Below are positions 24,551-37,562 of a DNA stretch of 64,000 nt, piece after piece. Position 1 is the stretch's first letter. Each line of letters starts with the position of its first letter. Source of the DNA: Antennarius striatus (Eukaryota; Chordata; Actinopteri; Lophiiformes; Antennariidae). Under the pieces are notes generated by a model. It was given only the letters and a program-made list of their open reading frames with translations, was not told where the DNA came from and did no database searches. A program made the position numbers and the translations under genes. Where the stretch lies: contig NC_090781.1 in the NCBI RefSeq assembly GCF_040054535.1, positions 17,398,482 through 17,462,481 of the forward strand. Direction: 5' to 3'.

Positions 24551-27500
24551 TGAAACAAGAATGGAGCGCTCAGTGGAGCACATACCTCTGCCAAGGCCAA
24601 ACAATCCTACACATCTGTTCAGCTTCTTTGGCTCACGTCCCACCCTCCACATAGTTTCATGGATATTTCCTGAAGTGAAAGGATGTGAACAAAAACCTTT
24701 GAACCACTCCTGCGTTCTGATCTGCAGCAAATGGGTTCATTTGGGTTACATTGTATGGAAATCCATTCTGGATTTTTTATGTAAACCTACCGATACAAAA
24801 AATGAATACAAATGAAACCATTACCACTTGGTATTGTTATGAAAATGCAGAAAAGTACCTACATGTACATGCAGATTACTATTAAAAGCAAAGTTATGTA
24901 ATGTCTATGAACCAATTAATCCTGTTTGTCCATATACAGACTGGATGAATGACATAATTTAACAGAAGGAAACAATCTGAGATATTGTTGATTTGGATTA
25001 AAAATTCCAGTAAAATAAACTGGATGAATAAACAATTTACACTTTCTTTACAAAGGATAATAGGTTTGTATTTGAATGAAATTTGGTCTTGTGACCAGCT
25101 ATTCTCTAGGAATAGGCTTTATTATCACGGTTTTTGTAGCTTGTAATGCTGTTAGAATACCACTAGATGGCACAATGATATAATCTGTCACATTGAGTGT
25201 CATAAAACAGCAAACCGCAGGTGTGAACGTGACAGGAATAACAAAGGAGGGGAAGTGTGAACCGAGTCCTTATCATTGACCTTTGATGTTAGAGGCGGCA
25301 GATCATTTTGTACTTCATGAAACCACTGACATCACAACCTTTGAAGGTCCGATGGTCATAAAGAGTCCCCGTCCCCAAAGGAAATGGAAGGATGAGATGA
25401 GCTTAGACTTAAAATAGTTTTTCTCCTGGGGAATCGAGATGATCTTGTGTACACCAAGTGACTGACCTTCCCAAATTAGCTTGACAGGACTTTCCAAGGC
25501 AAACAAACCAATGGCACCTTGACCAAATGTTCTTACCAGAGAGGACAGCCTGTTGAAATAACTATCCTGTCACTGTTTGTGCTGCACTGTGCAGCTTCAT
25601 TCACCCCATTTGATCCTGAATAACAGGGGTTCTTTCGGGGCACAGCCTCCATTATCCCAATCACATTTTGTTTCTCAAATGCCTGCTGCATTCAGGAAAC
25701 ACTTCACCACCTACACTCGCCTTACTGCTGCTGTCATACTGCAGTGGTGCCGCTGCAGCCAAACCTGAAACAACTACTGAAAGAGTTCCAAAATGCAAAG
25801 ATTGTAACTTACATAAAACAAATTTTTGCAACAATTATTAATCGCAACAAGCACTAACATTGAGTTTTCTCACCATGTTTTCATGTGGAAACCCTGCCTA
25901 TGTCAGTAATGACGAGCGCTGACCAAAGTTTGGAAACCATTGTCCACTGCCATTCCTCTCCATTTCGCAATAACAACTATTTCAAAGCAAACAACATTTC
26001 AAGCCAACTTTGAACACCAAGTGTTCCCCATCATTTGGGCAGTGCTTCTCGTGTCAGTTGGTTCAACTGCTGTAACTTATTGCTGTGACACTTTGGATTA
26101 ATGAAAAAAAGCCCTTTTTTTGCATTACTATCCCAACTTTAGGAGCTTGTTAAAACTATGTGAGATTTTACAAGCATGAAGCAGACAGACGATGCCAGGT
26201 GCCCCAGTAACAATGGTCTAGCAACGCCCCTGTCGACTTACATTCTTGTGAGACTTTAGATTTGGCTTTGACTGTAGAAACGTGCAAATGTCCACAAGTA
26301 GAGCCCATAAACAGCTCTCATATTGTGACAGTTATGCCTCTACCCTCATAAAAGACATTCTTTTATTCAAAAGTGATGAAATTAAGAGACGGGTTTCTGG
26401 CAATTTTTTCATGGATGAATGGCAGCTCATATTTCATTATACTAATAACTTCTAAAGATATGGACATTTTTAGCCTTTTACATTGATTTTTGCAATGTGG
26501 CACTAAAGATAATGAGCCAACAAGCAGCAGTCTGCTGCCAGCAGCACTGCTGCAGAGAGGAAGAAAAAAAAAAAAGAATGAGCAGGAAACTGGAACGAGA
26601 AGCCGTTTCCGTGGATAAAGGTTTAAAGGTCTGCAGGGCTGCAGTGGCGGAGGTACCTCTCTGCTTCGATCACAGTGTTTCCTGTTTGTGAGTGACTGCA
26701 AGATAACGGGATTCTGTTGAGTTGGGCTGACAATCCATACCTTATACTTATCTGGTATTTAATGCATGTGCAGTGCTGCCCTCATTTGTGCATTAACATA
26801 TCACCTGCCGAGCTGCAGCCGGCTGCCTGTGGACCTGTGGAGGCATTTACCTCACCAGCACACCAGGAGAGAGGTGATGAGGATGAGTGTGGAGAGATGC
26901 AGATCATAGTTAATAGTGCTGAAATAAATACATGCAGTGCACAGCAGCGTGGTGATTGGATGCCTTCATGCTGCTCCTTAACCCCTGTTTGGAGGACCCT
27001 TATGGGCAATTGAGCCATCAGTTTTGAAACATAATTGACTGTAAACTAAGGAGACAAAATAAAAATCAAGTATCTCTCACTCTTAAGTATAAGTAAATGT
27101 TTCAGACATAAGACACAATTCTATGAAGTAGTATTTGGATAGAGTTTTCTTGTTGGCCATGGATTAACACAGCAGGATGTGTCTCCAAATACACAACAGT
27201 GTCTATTGTTTGATATCAGGACTATGCTGCTGAGTGTTCCGCTAACACTTGTTTGAACCAGTTCACTTGGTCTCTTCATGGGACTTATTGACAAAAACAA
27301 GTCTATAATAACTCTTTAGTTGTATTCCAGTACCAAAACAATGGTGGATTAATGCCATGTGGTGGAAACACTCCAGTTCAGCTTCCAGGCTAATAAATCT
27401 GATCTCATTCTAATGAGGAGAACATTGATTGGCTACAGGTGGCTTCCTCATGTGGAAGTGGCAGATAGTAATACAGATGAGGTTATATTCTGGTGTATTT

Positions 27501-27813
27501 TCTCCAACTCAGAGCTGTACCCTCTCATGTATGTGAATTTTTAATTACAAATAACTACGGGGTTGACATGACAAATGTTTCTGTTAAACTCACAGTATCT
27601 AGGGAGATGAGGCATAGATTTCGGGACTTCAAGAAACTAGCTGCAGGGATGTTTGGTTTCTGAAACTCACTACAAGAACTCAGGTTAATGCTTACAGTTA
27701 GTACCAGCTGCAGCCAGAGATCAGACCCCTGCTTGTCATTCCAAAGAAACACCCAGCAGATGGGCCCGCAAAAAAGAAAAAAAGGGGTGACGACAAGGGG
27801 ACCAACAGCTGTG

Positions 27814-27876
<63 letters not shown>

Positions 27877-29423
27877 ACTGGAAGACCTGTTTTAAAGAAA
27901 TCATGCAGTGTGCTCAAAGATGTGTATCATTCTTTTCTCCAGTGATGCTCCAACATTTAGGTTCAATTTTGACCAGAATACACGGAAACCAAGACACGCA
28001 ATCCCAATCTGTCATCCTGTACTTCAGTTTATGACAGACTGTGCTTTGTCACTGTTTCCATCATGCCAGGTTATGGTGGTTCATTGAGCCGTTCACATAT
28101 GTGGACAGTGAACACATCACCCTCTCTCCACACAGTAAGACAGGTGACGCTGTAGCGTACTTGAGCTGATTGGAAACGAAAGTTAAAGATCAAGAATTGA
28201 GAAATTTACTTTCAGGAAAAAATGTCAAATTCTGTTGAACATTACATAAACAGGGAGGGTTCCCAAACCCAGGTTGATTTAGTACACACACTGCAGTGAG
28301 TTCCCAAGGGGAATCAGCAGGGAGGAGTAGAACCCTCTGAACAGAGTGGTTTCCTTCATGTGAAGTGAAATAGAACTGAGGGACTCCTGGCACACCCTCT
28401 GGAGGAGCCAGGAAACGCTGGCAGCAGCAACAGCATCAGCTGCTTAGCACTTCATCACCTCATGCCCATCTTCAGTCTGCTGAATCGCTCGTTCTGAGGT
28501 AGGAGAAAGAGGCAAGAAGGTTCATGTCAATATTCCAAAGTGTCTGGAGAATTCCTTTTGGAAATAAATATAAAGATTTTCAACCACTAGACTGTATAAT
28601 GTGGCGTTTAAGCAGGATTAAACTTCAGAGCTTCGTCAAGATGGTGACAGGGAAACAACATTCAAGTGGGCCACAATGCTGATGCCCCACAGAACAGCCC
28701 CACTGTGAGGTGGTTTCCAACTGGCTTCACACCCAGAGGCACAAGCCCATCATCTCCACAGATGAACACACAAAGAGGAATGCTCGGTTCACCAGTAATC
28801 AAGTATGGCAGTTAAATATTTAAAAAAGAATGTTTTTCCACCATGGAATCTGGTTCTTGCTGTCTCTCACTTGAGGTTGGTACCACCAAATCTGGAGCCA
28901 CATCCTCCAGAGGACGTGAAGACAAGAAAAAAGAGCCAACGCCACCTGTTTCTGAATGTTTTCTACATTTTATTCTTATTTGTCCACATGAAGAAGAAAA
29001 TGCTTTTGCAAAGAAATCAAAATACTGAAAAAACAAAAGAAGAATTAAATTTAAGAACTTAATTTTATTATTTAAAAACAAATCTGATATTAGAAAGAAA
29101 GATAAAAATTAATACTTAATAATTATTTTGTGTTTTATTATTTATTATTTTATAGTTTATAAAATACCGTGCACGTCAAACTTCAAAAATATTGGGTCAT
29201 ACACTTCCCATGTTGCAGCTCGATAAGTTTTTATTTTAAACTTAATACAGTATTAGTTGTAACTCATCATGGTGTCATCTTCAAGGTTATTTTTCCCTCT
29301 AGATCAACAGAAGGTATTGTTTTCACAGAGGTACTCTTCAGATTCTTTTAAGATTCTTTTTAGTGTAAAAATGAATCCCAAGCTCAAAATATGTTCCTCT
29401 TTTTGCAGCTAACTCTGTAATGT
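24551..29423. other. Intergenic, no gene seen; TG microsatellite
   Basis: About 4.9 kb without a supportable exon on either strand. It contains a (TG)n tract at 27818-27875 of about 29 units. The open frames here are short, with no domain I recognise. Confidence 0.7.
27818..27875. repeat. (TG)n microsatellite
   Basis: About 29 uninterrupted TG units. Reading frames over it give Cys-Val or Thr-His runs and are not coding. Confidence 0.95.
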
Positions 29424-29431
29424 GGTGTGTT

Positions 29432-30802
29432 CAGAGGTGGACAGTAACGGAGTAAATTTACCTAAGTACTGTACTTAAGTACAGATTCTGAGGATTTTTA
29501 CTTTACTCAAATACTAGAATTCTTTCATACTTATTACTCTTACTCGAATACATTTCCAAGGCAAAGATTTTTACTCTTACTCGAGTTAATTTCTGAGAAG
29601 GCCCATGAATACTCGTTACTTTTAGGTTTGCCTGTTGTTGTTGTTTTTTTGTCCCCCCCCTAAAATGCATTTGGCCACACGCAGTGTTCCTCAAAGAAGG
29701 AAACCTATCACAGTACACGTTCTCAACTGGGATTTAGGTAAAAGCGGAAATACATCATCCCCCTACCCAATCAGCTCAAAACAAGACCGCGGTGGGAATG
29801 GCGACTGCCGAAGAAGCCTCCGTTGAATCTGATGAACATGATGAGCCGGAGTTTTATGAGGCGAAGAAAGAAAACCCATGGCCTCATCTTAAAGATATGT
29901 TCGAGTTTGTAGAAGTGAAAAAGGACAACGTGGACTCAGACAAGAAAAAGTACATTTTCAAATGCTTATTGTGTTTGCCGAAGAAAAACTGACAAAAGTC
30001 ACACCTAGAGACCTCTTGTCACTTAATTTTACAGACTGACAGAGACTGGCGGACACAGGGCCACAGAGACACACAGACTGGGGGGCAGGGGGAGACACAC
30101 AGATTGGGGGGGAGACAGACAGACAGGTGGGGGGGAGACAGGCAGTCTGGGGGAGACAAATATTGCGGTACTGGGATATGTCCTTCCTGTAAACATTGAG
30201 TTGTTGAAAGCAGAGCTTTAGTTTGTTGTAAAGCAGTGGTTCTCAACCAGTAGTCCACCAGTGTGTCCTTTAGGGGTTCCAGTTGGTCCCCAGTTAAACG
30301 AGTTGGTTGGGCCTGTACGGTTCCATTTGGTCTTGTGTGTGTATGGAAGAGGGGAATTGTTTAATAAAATGTGAAAAGGACATAATCGTCCTCTTTGATG
30401 ATTCCATTAATTTTATTTCCATTTTTATAGATGTTGGGGAAGGCTTGGTACAGTATAACATAATGGTTCTACAGGCAAGCACATCACTGCAGGTGGTTTC
30501 AAAGAGTTTTCTCTGAAACAAGAGATACAAGGTATGATATATAAAATTGTAAAATGACTAATTCAGTCAGGTCCACTCTCATCAAAGATTTAAAAAAAAG
30601 GAATTTATTCTTACTCTTACTTTAAGTACATTTAAAGGCATTTACTCTTGAATACTTAAGTACATTTAAAAGCAAGTACTTTTTTACTTTTACTCAAGTA
30701 ATGTATTGACTGGGCCACTCTTACTTGTAGCGGAGTAAATTTTGACCAGAAGTATTTGTACTCTTACTCAAGTACTGGGGTCAAGTACTCTGTCCATCTC
30801 TG
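29432..30802 (+). mobile_element. hAT transposon (Tol2-like), internally deleted, with 8-bp target duplication
   Basis: The ends are CAGAGGTGGACAG on the left and, reversed, CAGAGATGGACAG on the right: 13-bp terminal inverted repeats with one mismatch. They are flanked by the exact 8-bp duplication GGTGTGTT at 29424-29431 and 30803-30810. Subterminal regions are full of short TTACTC and AAGTAC repeats, typical of hAT ends. It is 1371 bp, far shorter than an autonomous hAT element, and retains only a transposase first-exon-like ORF (29792-29992). CAGAG(G/A)TG ends and 8-bp duplications are hAT hallmarks. The likeness to Tol2 is from memory. Confidence 0.92.
29792..29992 (+). pseudogene. hAT transposase N-terminal remnant (BED-finger start)
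   Basis: A 66-codon frame begins MATAEEASVESDEHDEPEF and contains ENPWPHLKDMFEF and then KCLLCLPKKN before a stop. The acidic leader, the PWP-Leu segment and CxxC followed by LP match the start of Tol2-type hAT transposases, where a BED zinc finger would continue with a His pair. The frame stops before the His residues, and nothing of the RNase H-like catalytic domain or hAT dimerisation domain is visible before the element ends. It is a relic exon, not a working transposase. Confidence 0.75.
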
Positions 30803-32905
30803 GGTGTGTTCCCAATGACCTGCAGGGTTATGACGGCATCACTATGACTTTCACGGAACGTTGAAGATTTAGAGTAGTGGAATTCGCTCCTGCTGCTTTC
30901 CAGACTCAAAGTCAACAACCGAACTAACAAATCTGCAGAACAGTAAGAACATCCGTTTCCTTCCTCATGACTATCAGCAGAGTTTTTAAAATGTTTAACA
31001 CAGATAATAGTCACAGAAGGCAACGCTGAGACTAAATGTGAGACGGTCACATACACAGGTAACACTGTGCCCCTCTGCCCCCAGGAAGGAAGTCTGTCTG
31101 TGTCTGAGTCTGTGCTGCTCTCTCTTTGCAGCTCTTTATCAGGTCTCAAAGCCAAGGACGTGTCACAGCTCCTCCAGATATAATACAAGAGACCACCCAG
31201 AACCGACTTTCTTCTCACTGTACCATCTCTGCTTTAGCAGTTACATTTGGCCTCACTGCAGACCAGGCAGGAAAAGCGAGAAGCGCTACTCTGTCATGAG
31301 GCCTCTTGGTTTTTTCCACTAAATTAAAAAGTCAGATAGAAAACTGTGGCTCTGGTTGTTTTTGCTCCACATAGGAAGCCATGGTTGGATGAGTAGAATG
31401 TTAGCTGCAGAAAGGCCTTACAGGGCTTCTTTGGGCCTTTGGAGAGTGCAGACTTCGGCTTATCACCTGTCCCATCTGTTAGCTGGGCTGCAGCTGAGAG
31501 CAGATGTCTGGCCCAGCTGCTCTCCAGTCACGACTTAGGGAGTTGTGAGCTTAATACAGCTCTATTACCAAATACATAAATGTTGCTGGGTAGTGTAGGT
31601 GCCATAATAAGTAAGCTAGCACCCCATTAAAGCTCAGATGTTAGGAATGGGAATGTGTGAATAACATTTTAGTGTTGTGTCCAGTGTTAAGTGGATCAGT
31701 GTCTGTACAGAATGACAGTGAACACATCGACTGTTTCCAAGCAATGTGCCAAATGAAAATTCAGTGTATTCACACAGGGACATGTATGCTCTACAAATGT
31801 TAACAAAAAAATAAACAAAGGTTTGAAGTCATTACTGAAGCCAACAAGAAGTTGTTGCTTCATATCTATAACCTTCATGCGGAATGGAAATGTATGCATC
31901 CTCAGACACAGAGGTCGACAACAGAACAGCATTGTGTGTGAACACTTACTTATGAACACTTGTTTTAATTTAATCTGCACATACTGATTTCTCTAGGCAC
32001 TTGAGAGAAACGCAAACTTGTGAATACTTTATTAACAATTAACACATTCAGCATTCAGACTGAGGCTGACTTTTTCATATCATATTACCTCTGACAAGGA
32101 GGACACATTTTCATTCCTGTTCATCTGTTAGTTCATTTTCATAGACAAAAAACACAGACCTTATAAATTTGACCAACAACTACGAGGAACACACTGTCAG
32201 AATAATACCCTTCTTTTGATTCAAACAGACGTATTCCCCTTTCACTTCTACTCTGGACACAGTCATCCTAACTGTGAGGTTGGTGAGAGTCTGGTTCTGG
32301 GGTTATGTGTTATTAAATAGCTCATCATTATCAAACACAACCAGCCCCTTGGATTGAACTTCAGATAGAATCCGGGTCTTTCCCAATCGGTGCTCCCGAT
32401 CTCATGCCCACCTATCTGCAGCTCAGAACCACATGCTCTCCCAGTATTGCTGTGACATCGTGTGTGATCTCTACCGCTAACTCTACGTGGACCTGAGAGG
32501 GAATGTTCCATGACAGTGAGAGGTAATAAGATCACGAGAGCGGTCCTGAAATTGCAAACACAGGCAGAGCAGGAATGTCTTGAGAGGAGAGAGATGAGAT
32601 TGTTCTTCCTGCTGGTGGGGGATGAAGACCTGGCTGACAGATAGATGTTCACTCTTGTGTCTATGGAAGCGGTTTTCACACATCCTTTTGTCTTTCACTG
32701 GTAAAGGAAACCTGTGATGGATGAGGTAGACTAAACGGGTCAGCGGTTATAATGTTCTCAGCCATTTTATCATAATTAGAGTGTGTCAATGTCTAATCAA
32801 TAGAAGCAAGGAGAGATTACATCTATGGCTGCCATGTTGAGCAACATGCTAATGTCAGCATGCTAACTCCCCGTCTGACATTGCTGAACATGCTGATGTT
32901 GAGCC

Positions 32906-33078
32906 ATCCATCCATCCATCCATCCATGAGACCTTTGTAACCTTCTCTCATATTCAACTGCTTCTCACTTTTCGCGTGATGGGTGCGGCTGAAGCCTATT
33001 CCAGCTGACAACGGGTGAAAGGAGGGGTACGCTCCAGCGCATCACACAGCCACACAAAAGTCAAATAACCACTCACAC
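32906..33078 (-). repeat. Teleost dispersed repeat, reverse orientation
   Basis: It begins with a CCATCCATCC run, then GAAGCCTATTCCAGCTGACAA and a segment ending in CACACACATATCC. This matches, reversed, the 3' part of a very common teleost repeat ending in GGATGGATGG (recalled). The forward copy at 33421-33552 has CAGCTGGGATGAGCTCCAGC and a GGATGGAT end. Confidence 0.6.
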
Positions 33079-33420
33079 ACATATCCTTTGTCTTGGTTCA
33101 CTGTATTGGCATGCCAAAATTAGTTTATGGGCAATGAAAACAGAATGGGCACTGAAACCATTATGCATTTCTTCACAAGCCTCCAGCTGATTATGAAATG
33201 GTCCCAACAATACTTGGGTGATTGACGCCTAAAGATAATTTGGATTAAATTGCACAATAAAAGAAGACACAACATGAATAAATAAATAAATTGTGCCTTT
33301 GGGCCACATTAGAAATTAACACCATCATTGGAAATAAGAAAAACTTGTAACAGAGCATAAGTAATATTTGAAAAACCATCAAAGTTCACAAATTATTTTA
33401 CTGCTACAGTATGTAGTTAT

Positions 33421-33552
33421 CTCATGCCCTGCAATGACCTGGCGTCCCATCTGGGGTATGGCCCATCTCTTGCCCGTAGCCAGCTGGGATGAGCTCCAGC
33501 AGACCCATGACACGCAAGGTGGGTAAGTGGCTGTAGACAAGAATGGATGGAT
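33421..33552 (+). repeat. Teleost dispersed repeat, forward orientation
   Basis: Body motif CAGCTGGGATGAGCTCCAGC, ending in AATGGATGGAT. It lies about 340 bases from the reversed copy at 32906-33078, so the two form a loose inverted pair. Confidence 0.55.
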
Positions 33553-35180
33553 AGTCATGTTTTACTCTTATTAAAAAAAGGACTCAATTTTGTTTTGTAT
33601 GAAAAGTCCAAAAGTAACACGCTGACCCACTCTGACAAGCCCGTCAGAAATCATCTATTACTGTATTAGGAAATATTTCTTAGAAGAGAACATTTAATAG
33701 GATCTGACACATGACACTTTCAGAATGGACAATACGTCTAATACACACATCCCTCTCACCTTCCTTCCCCTCCGCTGACTTTATTGTGGTGCACTTCAGG
33801 ACATAGTTTGTTCTACTAGAAGTCAAGAGCTTCAGATTTATTTTACTTACATGATGAGTGACACAATGACAGCTCGCAGCTGCAATGCTTCATAAAAATC
33901 CACTGAACATTGAGCCAGTTGCCGAGATCTAAACTGTTTGTATCCAACACTGTTAAAGCTGAAATGATGTTAGTGTTACTGTATTGTACATCATGACAAA
34001 TGGAAACAATGTGGAGAGGCTTCAAAGCCTTTCAAGAGGAAAGGACATGAGGGAGAGAAATAAATATGCTGTACAGTTTCAATTATACCTTGTGGGCTCA
34101 TCATTTATTTGTCCTTGCAGGTTATTGCCAAAATAAATGTCAGCCAAGCATAGAGGAGCACACCATAAGGATACAAAGTAAGTAATAACTGGGAAATAAA
34201 TTAGGTATTCATGCACTGCATCACATTTTCTGAGCTCAAGGGGCTTCTTCTTCTCACCAGACAGCGACCATTCATAGCAGCTCTTCCTTCACAGACCGGG
34301 AATGCGGTCAACAAATGTGACTTTCAGCTCTGGAAAAACAAACCTTTTCAGTCTATGACACTTTCATCTCCAGCTGGAGGTCAAGTGACTCCGCAGAATC
34401 AAAGGTTTTACTGAGGACTGGAGTCTCTGGAGAAACCCAAGACGAGCTTTTCTATCAGACACACAAGCAGGACCCTCATAACTGTTCACTTCAAAGAGCT
34501 GAAAAGAAAACCAATGAGTTTTTATGTGATCAATAACAGCTTCACTAAAATGTCGTCAGTAGTAGATTGAATGAGTATTCCAAATCCCACCTGTATCTTG
34601 ACCTTAATGCATATGTAACTAATCTGGATGGTCCCACTTGAGGTTAACAACTACAATTTGTTCACCTGACAGGACAATAACCCCAGAGTCAGCTGAATAA
34701 CTGACCCTAAAGATTTACCCAGAATGCTGTGAGCAGCATTTTGGATGAGATCATTGAGTGTTGTATGATGTGTCAGGAGGTGAACTCTGTGTGAAATGTT
34801 GGTGTCAGCTGTAGGGTGTGTCAACTGCGTGTGTTCACACACACACACACACACACAACTTCAGCAACCTAGGTAGAAATGATTAAGTGTCACTTCCAGT
34901 TTTTCTGTCTTGAGAACATTTCATCCAGCTGGTCTTGTCTGTGTGTTTACTTCCTCAACTTCATATTACTGGAAAAAAATTTTTGCAGCTATAGTTTATG
35001 CACTATAAAACAGTAAATTCACAATAATCCTCAAAACAGCAGCTTTGACTGCATTTAAGTCCACAGTGTGAATCTTGCATTTAATAATGATTAAAGAACA
35101 TAACCTTAACACTATGACTATCATAGCCTTTAATTTCCACATCACTGGCAGCGTTCATTTTTATTTCACCTTCCCATGAT

Positions 35181-35290
35181 GCAGTAGCTCAGTCCACTGG
35201 GTCTTGGGTTAGGGACCTGAGGGTGGTCGGTTCAAATCCCATGTGAACTCAACTGCCAGTTCACCTCTTGGGCTCTGCAAAGTGTACACT
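35181..35290 (+). mobile_element. tRNA-derived SINE fragment
   Basis: GCAGTAGCTCAGTCCACTGGG resembles a tRNA box A region and GGTCGGTTCAAATCCC a box B. This arrangement is known from teleost SINEs. It is a different subfamily from the copies at 9.9 and 62.2 kb. No target duplication was found. Confidence 0.6.
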
Positions 35291-36589
35291 GTATTCCTGC
35301 AGCAAATATCATTCCCCAAAAGTCATTATTTCTCCTGATTTGCATTGCAGCTTACATTCTGTCACCGTTTACATGTTTAGATGCCACTGTAAATGCACTT
35401 ATAGATTTACACGGTAGAATCCATCTCTCTGAAATGACTTCTGTGCAAGATGGAAACAAGCTTCTCAGGAAATCACTCTGTCCTTGTTATTTTATGGCTA
35501 TTTCACTTTCCGGCCGTGTTTTTTCGAGTCAGCAATTTAGCAGGTTGTGAGAAAAACTTCTTTCAAAGCAGAACTATAGGTGTGAACGGCAAAGACGTTT
35601 GTTGGGCCTCAGCCCTAAATTCCCAATATAATCCACCCGAGCATTTTGTTGTGAAAACCCCAGTGAATGAAATGTGATAAAATCTCACACAAAGAAAACA
35701 TGTCACAGCTGTAGTGACACATTTAGCCTCGAAGTATTGCAGTAATTAAACTCTAAATTTAAAGCTGTAACAGTCATTTATTTCTTTGCATAACCAACAT
35801 TTGTTTTCCATGTTTCCTGCTGTCAGAATCAAAATTAAATGTCCAGATATTGTAGTAAATCCCCTAAAAACATTCAACTTTGTCCTTCAAACGGATTAGA
35901 GATAACATCTTGATTCTTTTTAAGTTACTCCTTAAGTTATTTAGTTTGATAAGGCATATGAAAACACAGTGGAAGGAAGCTAATTAGTGTCCGTGTTTAC
36001 AAATTGTAGAAATCAGCTCCTGCACGGAGCTGATGAATGAGAGGTTTTGTCTGGATGATCAAAGTGAGATTGAAGATCTTATTATTTCCAGTCTCGCTCT
36101 CCAGCTCGATTCAAACTGTGAGACGATCTTATCTCCGGAAGGTAAAGCACAGTTCTCTGCTTTACTGAATATTACATTCAACATTAGTCTTTGAGGGTAA
36201 AAGCTTGACATGGAGTTGTGTCGATTGCCCAAAACTCAATGTAGTCACATGGTTGTTGTTTTTTCCAGTGAATTCATAAATTACCTGTTGTGGTGATGCC
36301 TTGAAGACCGTCTGGATGTCTTCTGTCTGTTCCACACTGTCTGTAAGCAAATAAATTTAGAGCATGACTTCCTCTCCTGCGTAGTTTTCACACAAGACAT
36401 GTGAGGAAACAACCTATGTATTATCAGCATACATGGGATTACATGGGATGACATATCATGAAATAGAATCTATTACCGCTTTTAAAAAAGACAAGAAACA
36501 CACTAACTTGCTATGGAAAGTAAGGATAAAGTAATAAGAGACGTTTAGAATTATTATCACTCAGGTTATGCACGATGTGTGTCTCTCCT

Positions 36590-37077
36590 TGTCACGGCTG
36601 AGCACGACTGGCACGGGGAACCCAAAAGCACGAAAGACAGGTCAAGAGTCTCAGAGCAGGTTTAATAGAGGTCAGGTACCAAATAATCAGTCCGATAGGC
36701 AGAGGTATCCAAAAACGACAGGCTAAAGGTGGAGTCCAGAATCCAGCAGGGTCAGGCACGAAACAACCAACAAACCAGGCAGACGAATCAGATGAGGAGC
36801 AGACAACAGGCTGGGTCGAGAGAGCAGACGGGATTCATACAAAGCAAGCAGGAGACAAAGGCTGGAGAGTCAGGGCGAACACTAAACAATCTGGCAGAGT
36901 ACTGAGGGCAGAGCTGGGTATATGTAGAGTGGAGACAGGTTAGGGAGTGGCTGCAGGTGTGTGGAGAGACAGCAGGTGCAGGGAATGAACTGATGGAGGA
37001 TGAGGCAGGATCTGGAATGATATGAGTTGTTGGTGGCAGGAAAATAAACAGGACAATCATAGGACAGAGACGTGACA
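36590..37077 (-). mobile_element. Solo LTR (488 bp) with 5-bp target duplication
   Basis: The segment starts TGTCACG and ends CGTGACA, giving TG...CA ends with a 7-bp terminal inverted repeat. It is flanked by CTCCT at 36585-36589 and 37078-37082. On the minus strand it carries a TATA-like CATATA near 36920 and an ATTAAA polyadenylation-like motif near 36665, in promoter-then-polyA order, so minus is the likely sense. No gag, pol, primer-binding site or partner LTR lies nearby. It looks like the scar of recombination between two LTRs. The retrotransposon family, perhaps Gypsy-like, is inference. Confidence 0.8.
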
Positions 37078-37191
37078 CTCCTTTGTTTCATCATTTAATT
37101 GTCCAGTTTCTACAGAAAAAAACTTGCAGTGAAATTAAAATAAGAGGTGTTGATTAGGTGACAGTGGCTCCATACGCTATACAAATAAAGG

Positions 37192-37228
<37 letters not shown>

Positions 37229-37229
37229 A
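37192..37229. repeat. (TGAT)n microsatellite
   Basis: About nine tandem TGAT units. Confidence 0.95.
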
Positions 37230-37435
37230 CCCTAAACAACGACAAAACCTATTAAACTTCTATTTAAATATACAGTATCTATAATGAATGAAGATACTAT
37301 TGGATTAATACTCTAAAACATCCTGACCTTGACTTTAAGAGCAAGGTCTTTAAGTTCCATTAGTTTGAATGTTTTTCAAATGCATCATTCAACAGCATGA
37401 CATTACAGCATGACATAGGCAAGTTGAAATTTCAT

Positions 37436-37479
37436 ACACACACACACGCACGCACACACACACACCCACACACACACAC

Positions 37480-37559
<80 letters not shown>
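37436..37559. repeat. Long (CA)n microsatellite
   Basis: About 124 bases of CA repeat, interrupted near its left end by a few CG and CC steps. The rightmost 60 bases or so are pure, suggesting the tract is growing there. Confidence 0.95.

Positions 37560-37562
<3 letters not shown>

Larger units (their letters stand above)
30811..36584. other. Intergenic, no gene seen; SINE pieces and microsatellites
   Basis: No supportable exon. It contains a teleost repeat in reverse sense at about 32906-33078, a related piece in forward sense at 33421-33552, an (AC)n tract at 34836-34858 and a tRNA-headed SINE at 35181-35290. Confidence 0.65.

Noticed and set aside
28448..28486. Minus-strand terminal-exon look-alike: strong acceptor, then NERFSRLKMGMR and stop
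   Set aside because: Only 12 codons, no partner exon could be linked, and no family recognised. Could be chance.
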